A DNA stretch of 64,000 bases, taken from NCBI GenBank assembly GCA_023053575.1, contig JAKZAP010000021.1:3679790-3743789 (forward strand), written 5' to 3'. Positions 54,860-64,000 of the stretch are shown here, piece after piece. How positions within the stretch are numbered: position 1 is the first letter of the stretch; every line of letters begins with the position of its first letter. Source of the DNA: Branchinecta lynchi (taxonomy: Eukaryota > Arthropoda > Branchiopoda > Anostraca > Branchinectidae). Both the position numbers and the translations under genes were made by a program. The notes below the pieces were generated by a model. That model worked only from the letters and a program-made list of their open reading frames with translations, searched no databases and was not told the DNA's origin.

Positions 54860-55400
54860 CCAAAAAGGATTTTAGCTTCGAAAGGCGAAACGCTTCAAAG
54901 TGTCACGGTACGTAAAACGACATAACAATCTGCTAATCGAAAACGGGACCTAGGTCGAAACCCCACCAGGACTTCAGCTGCTAATTGTAAAACATGCCGA
55001 TGAACAGCCGATTCAGCTATTCCTCGTCAGCATTTCTTGGCATGTTGTCACTGACTGGCTCACATTACCATCGTAACTACCACCCATAGGACAATAAAAT
55101 TTATGGAATCATTAAGAAGGTCAGAGAATCTGTGTGAGTTCGGTCGAGATCTTAAAACCCTTTGTCTCCACCAATATAAGTTTTAAATTGTCGTTATCTT
55201 GATTTGAGTCGTTCTCAGGTTGGCCCAGTTTCCGTTATGTTTATTTAATCATCAATACTTTATTTATTTGTTTGGTTCTTTTTTTTTGAAGACGGGATTT
55301 TGTAGTGTATAGTTAAATTCTGCGTTAAATTCTTGCGTTAAATACTGTTGCCGACGAAAATTCAGTGTGAACATCCAGGCGATGCGAATCTTCTCTCTTT
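54860..55400. other. Intron; no gene recognised
   Basis: The fragment at 55310-55400 (GCGTTAAATTCT, GACGAAAATTCAGTGTGAAC) is shared with the interior of 56138-56498. Confidence 0.35.
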
Positions 55401-55404
55401 TTTT

Positions 55405-55545
55405 ATTCAAACAATGTTTACAACAGATATGCTGACGAGGACCCTTGCCAAGAAGGGCCGAAATATCGCTGATGAAGAATCATAGCTGACGTATCTGTTG
55501 TAAACATTGTTTGAATAAATGTTTCAAAGTCAGCTTGGGCTCAAA
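55405..55545 (+). repeat. Hammerhead-like repeat enclosed in an inverted stem
   Basis: CAAACAATGTTTACAACAGATA, then CTGACGAG, stem GACCCTTGCCAAGAAGGGCC, GAAA, and TATCTGTTGTAAACATTGTTTG closing the stem. Confidence 0.7.
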
Positions 55546-55549
55546 GAAT

Positions 55550-56137
55550 ATTTATTCTCTCTTTTTTCTTATTTCTCTCTCAGTTATAGTGTTATGTTGG
55601 TTAATCTGTCAAATGGGGTTTGCTAAACCTCTTAACAAGTGTAAACTTCTGTGAGGGTTTTGTAATTGTTGGTTTTTTTTTTCCAATAAACCCCATATAC
55701 AATCTAAATCTAATCTAATCACATCCCCCGCAATGCTTTTTCCTTGATAAAAATTTCCCTCTTGTTTCTCCCACCATATTCAAAATAATTACCGATATTT
55801 ACTTACTAGATTCACCTTCGCTCTATAAGCTTTAATCCTGGTCCTTATGAAATATTACAAATACTAATACATCAGTCAAAACTTAGGGACTAACAAACTT
55901 GATCACAAATTTAATTGAGGTTTATACGAAGAAACAGATTTCAATAATTACTGTTTATTAGGAAGGGTGCGGGATTGTCAGTATTTTTTGCAAGTTCTCA
56001 GTGATTTGTTTCTCTTCGGGTTGTGGCAGTGCCTTCGCTCCGTTTTTTTTTTTGGGGGGGGGGACTAGGATGGCGAGACCCGACGCGAGAAAGCACATAG
56101 AGCTCTAGAGGGAACTATGTTGAGAACGGCTTGTTAC
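55550..56137. other. Intron; no feature recognised
   Basis: AT-rich sequence with a G-run near 56.05 kb. Confidence 0.35.
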
Positions 56138-56498
56138 CCTAGGTTCACACAGACGTTCACACTGAGGCGATATCGGCCATTGCCAAAATCGGTGATTTCT
56201 GTTGCTTCGATAGGCGATTTTCAATGTTGGGAAATTAAACTTTAATCAGGCGACAGTACGATTTATGCACGCAACAGCAACATGGACGACCCTTTTGATG
56301 ATTCACTTTTAGAAAAATTAATTATTTTTTATTACTTTAATTATTTTTAGGGTTATTTTTAATAATTTTAATTATTTTTTGCGTTAAATTCTATTGCTGA
56401 CGAAAATTCAGTGGGAACATCCAGGTGATGCAAATCTTCTGTCGCTGCGATCGAAAAATCTCGTTCATCGCCGCGATTTGGTCTGTGTGAACCTAGGG
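56138..56498. mobile_element. PIF/Harbinger-like MITE, CCCTAGGTTCACACAGAC ends
   Basis: The 18-bp ends are perfectly inverted and flanked by TTA on both sides. Internal ATCGCCG/CGGCGAT-like motifs; no ORF. Confidence 0.9.
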
Positions 56499-56772
56499 TT
56501 ACAAGCAAGGATAATCCCTATGGACAATCTGAGCTGCTGGATACAAAACTGGAATTATCGCAGTCCCATACCGGTTTAGAAAGGAGCTCGCATAGAGTAA
56601 AGCACTAGAAGTTATGGGACACCACACACTCAAAAGTGATGTAACAAAGCCTAGTACCCCGTCCGACCGTCTGAAAACACGAAAAGCTGCGCTGCGATAC
56701 CCACCTCCTTCAAGGAGACGGTTCGCGTATGCACTCTTAGCTAATCCCGGCTCGTCATTGAGTTTTCCTCAC

Positions 56773-56865
56773 CCGCTGCGGACATCCCCTCCTTTTCTTC
56801 CTTAAGTTCGTCGATCTTCAAATTGTTCGAGTCTTCGTCAGAGTCTGATTTCCCCTCCGCTTTTC
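56773..56865 (-). CDS. PRDM-like gene, exon 3: acidic linker
   Basis: 93 nt, acceptor ATACCATTCCAG, donor GCGG followed by GTGAGG, phase 1 both ends. The peptide (KAEGKSDSDEDSNNLKIDEL, KEEKEGMSAA) is highly charged with no fold, lying just upstream of the PR domain. The short size is tolerated because both neighbours fit in phase. Confidence 0.85.
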
Positions 56866-56886
56866 CTGGAATGGTATAGTATCAAA

Positions 56887-57185
56887 TCGTGTTCCACCCT
56901 TCTACAAATAGTAACTCTTAGTTACTATTTCCGTTCCAACCTCACCAAAAGTTTCTACGCTGACCGTTCCAACCTTCTCGAAATAGTAACCAAAAGTAAC
57001 TATTTGCTTACCACGCTCGGGCCCGTAGTAACTACGGATCACTGTAACGTGATTGGTTGGATTTGCCCGTGGCATGATATTCTGCTGGAAAATAGAAAAG
57101 TCGTTCCAGCCTTGACGGCAAAAAGCCAGAATTCTTGACGTCATGCGTAGTAACTACGGTAAGTAGGATAAGTAGGAACACGCTC
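56887..57185 (+). mobile_element. PIF/Harbinger-like MITE, GAGCGTGTTCC family
   Basis: The body matches 36392-36686 closely; the left end is altered (AATCGTGTTCC). No clear target duplication. Confidence 0.75.
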
Positions 57186-57428
57186 AAAGTGTTGCACAGG
57201 CCGGTGGAACATCCATTTGGGCTATCTGTGACAAGAGACAACATATCAAAGGGCTTTGATGAATTCCGGCAAAAAAGGACAATTATCAAAATAAATGTTG
57301 GTAAAAAATAAAAAATTTGAATTAACGGATAGGATGCAACCCAACTAATATTCGTTCTCAGTCACTTTTGACAGACAAGATGAAAGTCCAAGCAAAGCTC
57401 TGGAGCAAATAGGCGTGGTGAGACTTAA

Positions 57429-57833
57429 AGCCGCTTTCACATTGACGCGTTCAGCCATTCCCACTAAGCTACGCAACATCTGCGTCGTTCTTGCGTCGAC
57501 GCAATGCAAAGCTTTCGCAGACAAATAAAACGCAACGCAAGAATAGAACCAAGTTCTATTCTTGCGTTGCGTCGACGCGTACGCATCAGATTTGTCAGTA
57601 GAAAAAGGAAGTTTCTGAAGAAAAACAAAAAAAAAACATGCTGATGATGAAGAAAAACTCGCTACTAGTGAAAGAAATTAAAATTTAGCAGAATGAGCCG
57701 AATAAGGAAAAAATGAGCAACCAGCGCGAAATCGTCTCACACAGGTATGAAAGATACGCTACGCAACCTGTACGCAATGCGAGATAAACGCATACGCGAC
57801 GCATCGCAACGACGCGTCAATGTGAAAGCGGCT
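57429..57833. mobile_element. AGCCGCTTTCACATTGACGCGT MITE
   Basis: Inverted ends AGCCGCTTTCACATTGACGC / GCGTCAATGTGAAAGCGGCT, flanked by TAA on both sides. Internal palindromic TTGCGTTGCGTCGACGC. Confidence 0.88.
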
Positions 57834-58161
57834 TAATGACGACTTCTACTGGCGAGAGTGGCATTTCAGTCCAAACACGCACCAGATTTTATCTGCGAGA
57901 AATATAAAAAATAAACACTGTATGGTGTTTCTCTGACCACGGCTGAATTAAAAGAAAAACTTGACCAATCCCACTTTAAGAACTCTTCTCGCCCGGCATT
58001 CCCATGCGGTGAAGGGATTTTTTTATTCATTTTTTTTAAGCCGAAAGCAGGGCGGGACGAAAACAAATTTCTCCATCATCAGCACCTAAAAGCCGGTCGG
58101 CGAGGACACCTTTGACTTCTATCAGGGGTGGAGGAACAGCAGCTCTCTTGTGCTCCACTGG

Positions 58162-58441
58162 ATGGCCCCGCTAAACCCATTAAGACCCATTAAATGGAAA
58201 AATTATCCTTTTCCCAAAATTTTTTGTTTGTATTCCAATTTAGCTTTAATCACGAGTCAGTGAATCATGAGTTTTCGTACTGTACTATTTGGTCGCAGGA
58301 GATGGCCACGCTAAACCCATTAAGACCCAATAAATGGAAAAATTATCCTTTTCCCAAGATTTTTTTTTTGTATTCCAATTTAGCTTTAATCACGAGTCAA
58401 TGAATCATGAGTTTTCGTACTGTACTATTTGGTCGCAGGAG
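58162..58441 (+). repeat. Two tandem copies of a 140-bp unit
   Basis: Each unit: CTAAACCCATTAAGACCCA, GGAAAAATTATCCTTTTCCC, AATCACGAGTCA-TGAATCATG, ACTATTTGGTCGCAGGAGAT. Only a few differences separate the copies. Confidence 0.85.
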
Positions 58442-58444
58442 ATT

Positions 58445-59305
58445 GCACGTAATTTAAGGAACGAGTTCAGCTTCGGTCGGATACGAAGAGGTCATCGCGG
58501 TTTCTATTCTACAATTAACATTCAATCAGACGCTAGTGTATATATTTTGCTCAGGCTCCCAGAGTTATAAACAACCCTGTTTACCTTCCGCAGCGACAAC
58601 ACTACTACCAGATATTCTAGGTTCTTAGATTTTTATAATTGTACCGTGTTCTTCAAAACTGTGCTAACTACATTCTCATAATTTTTGGGCCCAGTTATAT
58701 GTATGCCATCTGCATGAAGAAAGTAGGAACTCGGAAACTTAAAACGAATCTACCTATTATATGATGCTCATGTTATCATCTAACACTTAGCGCAATTTAA
58801 CAGAATACTAAATTAGCTATGTTCTTTCCAGTGGTACAGTTAAATCGGTTTTAAAAAAAAATTCAGTTAGCACAGTTTTAAAGAAATTGCTTTTGTCTAA
58901 AACTGTAGTTTTTTAGCAGGTCCGAAGTGGCAATATTTTTTTCTAACAGCCAGTACCAGGTCCTATGGTGATAAAGTCATAACCATAGAATTTGGTGACT
59001 CGCCTTCTAAGCCGAAACCTCGACATAACTAAATGAAAGGTTTCTATACATTGCATTAATCTCGAACTCATTAGCGGCGGCGCAATGTGATGAGTTTTGG
59101 CCTGAGACAAACTTCGGCGCATGCGCAGGAAAACCGTATACAAATGTTACACAACATCCGCCAATAGGATCTAGGGTGGAAGAAGCATCGGATTACTCCC
59201 CTCCTCCACAATCCTGCATCTCAGTCTTTGTCAAGGGAGCGGCAGGAGGTAATTTTGCAATCTTTGCCAAAGCCGTAGTTTAACCGAAAAGGGCTGGGAT
59301 AGGAC
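58445..59305. other. Intron; no feature recognised
   Basis: No exon, repeat or RNA gene that I can support. Confidence 0.35.
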
Positions 59306-59311
59306 AATCTA

Positions 59312-59468
59312 CACTGTAAAAAGTTTATCTGAATAAGGATGCAGTATTTGCTACTGGGATTAATCTTATCTCTATTGGGATAAAATTAATCCGAATTAGG
59401 GATAATCTTATCTCAATAAAGAGAAGATTAATCCCAGTAGCAAATACTGCAAGATTGTTTTTACAGCG
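59312..59468. mobile_element. CACTGTAAAAA hairpin MITE
   Basis: Flanked by TA on both sides, ends CACTGTAAAAAG and inverted TTTTTACAGCG. Strong inverted core around AATCTTATCTC/GATAAGATTA. Confidence 0.85.
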
Positions 59469-59890
59469 TAGTTACCCATCGCTTATTCACTTGAATTGAC
59501 TTGAAGACCCGCTAAAAATGCGTTACTTTGTTGTTCAGCTATTCACCAATAATCGATTTTCAATTAATTTGTGGTACCTCTATGCGCTTGTATTTTTGTT
59601 GTATGCCTTACGAGAATTATTTATGATTTTTTATTTTTTTTTTCAGGCGCTAAGCAACCTTCACCAGTCTCACCACTGCCGACCGAAAACCCGCATTTGT
59701 GTTGAGATTAAAACTTCCGGCGTCATAGTAGAATGTATGCCCTTGGGACGGCCGCAGATATTCTGAACGTCATAACTAGAGCAGGTAGTGGAAAATAATA
59801 AAAAAAATCCCTGTGCAAGAATCCGGATAATTCAGTGTATTCAATTAAAGTCAATTTCAGTTATACTTTAAGAGCTTTTCATTTACTGAC

Positions 59891-60119
59891 CTTCGCTTTT
59901 AGCTTTTAGACGCTCCTCAGCCTTCTCGTCGAGGAAATCCGATTCACCTCTGTAATCAGTTACACTGCTAACCGGATTCATAAGTGGGCAGTCGGACTCC
60001 GGATGTTTCGAGCTACAGTTGTAACAGGCTCGATTTTTATCTTCCATGGTGAGGTTGAGACATTCGGTGATTCCAACTGATGCCCGGATATTGAGAGGTA
60101 GCGGAGGGTCAGGAAAGTC
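59891..60119 (-). CDS. PRDM-like gene, exon 2 (of those visible): Cys-rich knuckle
   Basis: 229 nt, acceptor CTATATCTGTTTCAG, donor GAAG followed by GTCAGT. The peptide includes DFPDPPLPLNIRASVGITEC, then CYNCSSKHPESDC (a C-x2-C-x4-H-x4-C zinc knuckle) and a charged end (DFLDEKAEERLKAKSEG). Several PRDM proteins have such a knuckle N-terminal to the PR domain. Entry phase 0 and exit phase 1 agree with neighbours. Confidence 0.88.
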
Positions 60120-60496
60120 CTGAAACAGATATAGTTTTTCTGCAAGTGCTCAAGTGCTTTATGAACCGTAACACTTTACCTGAGTGGTTCCGTTCCATAC
60201 CTTTTGTTTTGCTTTAAAACATTCCCTCTATAGTACAGAACTGAAGTGAGAAAAAAATAGTGACAGTTACAAACACTTTTGCTACCATTTGGGCCTAGCT
60301 TCCAAGCTTTGCCTTTTCTTTCTAATTCATCAATTCTATCTCTTACAATTTTTACTTTTGAGTTCTGCAAGTAGGTTATTTTCTATTTTATTGGTATAGA
60401 TATGTGAAATCGTTAAATCATAGCTCTTACTAGAAATGATATTTTCATGACGTATCGTTTTTCGACAACACCGTTACTTTCCACGTGAGATTAGTA

Positions 60497-60845
60497 GTGT
60501 TGGGCGATATTCGATACGATAATCGAATTATCGATAATATTGAAAAATATTGATATTTATATATATTTTCGATAGTTGCATTTTGATGTGTAACAGTTCT
60601 ATCATTCGGAATTTTCAGAATAATAGAACGAATAGGGATTTCAAACTTGATGTCGATTAGAGAGGAGAAACAGAGTGGGAAGGAAAAGAGTGGAAATGCT
60701 AATATTACTTAACAGGAATGTTTGATTTTGTTATTTTAGTCAGCTTTTTTCTTGTTAATTTTTTTTGTCCATGAAAAATGTAGCAGTATGAACAGTCTCT
60801 AACATCGGATTATGATAATCGTATCGCCTAAGTATCGCCCAACAT
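60497..60845. mobile_element. AT-rich element with TGTTGGGCGATA ends
   Basis: Left GTGTTGGGCGATATTCGATA is inverted as TAAGTATCGCCCAACA. ATCGAT/TATCGATAAT motifs are repeated within. Target duplication is unclear. Confidence 0.6.
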
Positions 60846-60849
60846 TAGA

Positions 60850-61700
60850 GATCAGCAATTTTCTTGTTAGCGCCTGTCGACTCTTTCCAGCCTTCCTGCT
60901 CTCCGACGCAGCGGCTGAATGCAAAATATTTCAAAATAGAATCCGGCGTGGTTAAAAGGTGGGAAAACGAAGCAAAACAAAAGAATTAAAAAACAGAAAA
61001 ACGGCCTGGTGACCTACCATGTCTTCCAAAAATAAAACAACACTTTGAAGTAACTCGTGACTGATAACGGCTGGACCAAAAATCGATAAAAAGTCGTATG
61101 TTAAAAGGAAGCAGTGCCGAAATGCGAGGATTTCAAAAGCTTATAATTCCATAAGGGAGTTTTTGAAGAAGAAGAGCTAAAGATGACCAACAACGCATAA
61201 ATAAGCAAGAGGGTCCTTTAAGCACAACTTCTTTAGTCATTACATTTTTATCTGTCTCATCACTTTGATGAAATAAAGTGCAGTTACTTTCCTGACTGTT
61301 CACAAAAACCGTTCAGGGATCAATAGAGACACAGGCGAATACTCACTACCAGAAACATCATCAACGAAAGGGAATTCGGACCCCAAGCTCTTCCCTACTA
61401 CAAAACGAAAGTCAACCTAAATGCAGAAAAAACTCTACCCGATCAACGGCCCAATCGAGCAGCAAAAGCAGCAGCAGTGTCCAAAATAAAATCACAGCGA
61501 CCTTTTTAACTCCAAGCAACTCTCATAGAGGAATTTGCGAAGTTAAATATTAACGCTAAGCTAGAATCTTTACTTTGTTCCACAAGTTCATTGTTCCAGC
61601 TTGAGCGGCTTTGAACCTGAAGAGGACCAATATAGATGGCACTTTACATAAGGGACTTGTACCGTGACCAATTCCATAAACAATTTTTCGAATATAATTT
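60850..61700. other. Intron; no gene recognised
   Basis: Only a scrap of the hammerhead-like family (TGAACCTGAAGAGGACC at about 61612) is recognised. Confidence 0.35.
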
Positions 61701-61711
61701 AGAAGAGTAGA

Positions 61712-62124
61712 GGCGTATTCTCGCCGTTCCCCGAGGACTCCACTTGAGGAGTCCCCGCGTTTTTTTTTGTCCCGAGGACTCACTCCCCGTATTCTCGCGA
61801 GTCCCCACAGAGGGGGAATGCTCCGGTTATCATCACCATCATCAAAAAGGACTCCCTTTCAAATTCAGAGGGGAATCAATTTTTGCTGGTGTAGGTGTAA
61901 TGTAAAATTAATTAAGAACAATCAAAATAAACAAAACCAAAAATAAAGTGGATCCAGACTAATTTCGTCAACTGCATATTTCTTTTTAGAAGAAAATTCA
62001 TTTTTGAAGCATTCCCCGTGTTCTCGTTGTTTCCGGACGTGGAGTCCGCGTGGAATCACTCCCTCTATTCTCGCCGTTCCCTTCGATTCCCCGAGGAGTC
62101 CTCGGGGAACGGCGAGAATTCGCC
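61712..62124 (+). mobile_element. GGCGTATTCTCGCC MITE, copy 3
   Basis: Ends GGCGTATTCTCGCCGTTCCC and inverted GGCGAGAATTCGCC; about 413 bp. Confidence 0.88.
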
Positions 62125-62187
62125 TTAGGACTCCCTTGTCAGAGCCCGGCTTAGGAGCATTTTTGTCTATCAGTTCACTACTTATAA

Positions 62188-62310
62188 AATGAAGAGGACC
62201 CTTGCCAAGAAGGGCCGAAATATAGCTCCAATAAAATTCAGGTGGCGTATCCGTTTTGCACTATCAAGTATGATTCGCAGTCAGCTTGGGCTGAAGGGAT
62301 ATTTACATTA
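62188..62310 (+). repeat. Hammerhead-like repeat
   Basis: ATGAAGAG (first core base changed), GACCCTTGCCAAGAAGGGCC, GAAATATAGCTCC, then GTATCCGTTTTGCAC and CGCAGTCAGCTTGGGCTGAA. Confidence 0.65.
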
Positions 62311-63190
62311 AATAACCTAAAGGTTTGTAAGAACAGGTTTTCTGCCAACAATTGGCTCTTCAGTAAAGAGACGAAAACTTGAATCTTGCTGCTCTTGAGC
62401 CCTGGCTTCACTTATTGTCCCAAGTGTGCGGTAACGCTCTACGCGAACCCAAATCCTATGCCTCCTACTCTTCTGTAGCGTTTCCACGGACAAGAAATCC
62501 CGTCGAGTAGAAAGAAATTCCGGTCAACTCAAGAGGATTCCGTTCGTGAAGACGACTAAAAGAAGTCTAGCTGGACGAGAACCCTTTCATGATGAAAGGA
62601 ATTCCGGTCTACCTGAAAGGAATCTCGTCGACAGCGCTGGTGAAAAAGACTAAAAAAAAGTCTAGCTAGCTTTTGAGAGCAGCAGTCATCAGTACTGATG
62701 TCATAAACGCTATAAAAATAAAACATTTTTCTATTGGCTAGTGAATTTATTTTTGTCACATTTTCTGGTTTGAAGAATTTACTTTTTTCCCCTCTGCGTG
62801 TAAACATAATCTTGTCATCAAGATCGGATTCTTTTCAAGTTTACCTGTTCTTGTAAACGCTGCATTACTCGTGTTTCTCTACCCATTTGATCTTTCTCTA
62901 TCGCGAACAAAAAACAAATAACATATTTTTGTAGAACAATGCCTTGCTTCGAACAGAAAAACTTGCACTTGGAAGATTTTTTTTATTTCGTTACTCCCGA
63001 TATTTTTTGTTCTCTCTAACCAGGAGCTCGTCAGCTCTCCGAAAGAATGTTGCTGTCCTGCACTGATCCAATACCGAGAGATGACAGAAACAAAACAGTA
63101 GAAAAAAAAACTCTATATGGACAAACTTTGACGGGCATTTTGGTACGAAGCCATTTATTTCTTTACGAATTCCTCGGAATAACACAACAC
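62310..63190. other. Intron; no gene recognised
   Basis: GGAATTCCGGTC and AAGAAGTCTAGCT motifs recur near 62.5-62.67 kb, perhaps a small repeat. Nothing else stands out. Confidence 0.35.
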
Positions 63191-63194
63191 TAGA

Positions 63195-63607
63195 GACGTA
63201 TTCTCGCCGTTCCCCGAGGACTCCTCAGGGAATCGAAGGGAACGGTGAGAATAGAGGGAGTCACTCTATGCGGACTCCGCCTCGGAAAACAACGAGAACT
63301 CGGGGAATGCTTCTAAAATGGATTTTGTTCTTAAAAAAAAATGTGCAGCTGACAAAACTAGTGTGGATCCGCTTTATTTTTGGTTTTGTTTATTCTGATT
63401 CTTTTTAATTAATTTTGCATCCACCAACACCAGTAAAAACTGATTCCCCACCGAATATGAAAGGGAGTCCTTTTTGATGATGGTGATGATAATCGGAGCA
63501 TTCCCCGTCCGTGGGGACTCGCGAGAATACGGGGAGTGAGTCCCCGGGAAAAACAAAAACGCAGGGACTCCTCAAGTGGAGTCCTCGGGGAACGGCGAGA
63601 ATATGCC
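63195..63607 (-). mobile_element. GGCGTATTCTCGCC MITE, copy 4
   Basis: Ends GACGTATTCTCGCCGTTCCC and inverted GGCGAGAATATGCC. It ends 52 bp from the donor of the next exon. Confidence 0.85.
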
Positions 63608-63658
63608 TTAGATCTAGCAAATAGAAAGCAAAAAAATCCATACATTTTCGTCGCTCAC

Positions 63659-63806
63659 CTGGAAAGCAAAGGGGTCTGCTTCCGGCTGCTCCTCCTTTTC
63701 GATTCCGCTTATGATCTTCTGCTTAACTTTCGTCTCCTTTTCAAGTAGCGCGGTAGGTATGTCAACCACAGTAGCGACTTCTTCCAGCGGGGAGTCGCTA
63801 TGGTAG
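63659..63806 (-). CDS. PRDM-like gene, exon 1 of those visible: acidic
   Basis: 148 nt, acceptor GATTTTGACAG, donor CAG followed by GTGAGC. One leading base, then 49 codons (HSDSPLEEVATVVDIPTALL and QPEADPFAFQ) rich in E, K and D. It is internal, because it begins at a splice acceptor; the start codon and promoter lie beyond the right edge. It is assigned to the gene by phase (0 into the knuckle exon) and orientation only. Confidence 0.75.
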
Positions 63807-63944
63807 CTGTCAAAATCAATTAATATCAGTTGAAAAGGTCAATTCTTATTTTTCCGACGAAGTGTCAGTTCTCTCAACCTTGGTTCGCACGGCCGCGTTA
63901 TATCCGAGACGATTTTTTTATTTGGTCTTTCGATGTACGACTGA

Positions 63945-64000
63945 AGCCACTTTCACATTGACGCGTCGTTGCGATGCGTTGCGTATGCGTTTATCTTGCG
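63945..64000. mobile_element. AGCCGCTTTCACATTGACGCGT MITE, cut by window edge
   Basis: Starts AGCCACTTTCACATTGACGC, as at 57429. The rest is outside the window. Confidence 0.7.

Overview
The window is eukaryotic, from an invertebrate metazoan, and arthropod-like is my best guess. The evidence is short exons with GT-AG borders and clean phases, a PR/SET zinc-finger gene spread over more than 38 kb, CR1-type LINEs, many short inverted-repeat transposons (MITEs) and a U6 snRNA-like copy. Nothing in it looks bacterial, and the sequence does not settle the species. Most short ORFs are chance frames through repeats; the real coding capacity is in small spliced exons on the minus strand.

The main host gene runs on the minus strand from about 63.8 kb to 25.7 kb, with its first exons beyond the right edge. 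I find twelve exons whose phases all agree: an acidic N-terminal exon, a Cys-rich knuckle exon, an acidic exon, two exons making a PR (SET-related) domain, four exons carrying seven C2H2-type fingers, a linker exon, a long exon that begins with an AT-hook and is rich in D/E/H/Q/S, and a short S/P/Q-rich exon. The layout is that of a PRDM-family chromatin regulator, most like PRDM10/15. A thirteenth exon may lie at 7.04-7.19 kb.

The left third is organised around a split retrotransposon. A full-length CR1-like LINE has been cut in two. Its 3' half (RT domain) is at 2.2-4.76 kb and its 5' half (ORF1 with PHD finger, ORF2 endonuclease) at 21.04-23.1 kb. Removing 4763-21038 and one TA dinucleotide restores the ORF2 frame exactly. 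The 16.3-kb intervening segment has inverted ends beginning CCCTAACAAAAATG, so it behaves like one very large TA-inserting element. It contains a phase-consistent four-exon gene of unknown function (about 17.13 to 12.22 kb, minus), other transposons, a C-rich repeat array, and copies of a repeat with a hammerhead-ribozyme-like core.

The rest (introns of the PRDM gene) is dense in mobile DNA: TTAA-, TWA-, TA- and 8-bp-duplication MITEs, two nested insertions, 137-bp and about 210-bp tandem arrays, a GGAAGG/CTTCCT-rich inverted repeat family, and fragments of at least three other LINEs. Several families recur on both sides of the split LINE.
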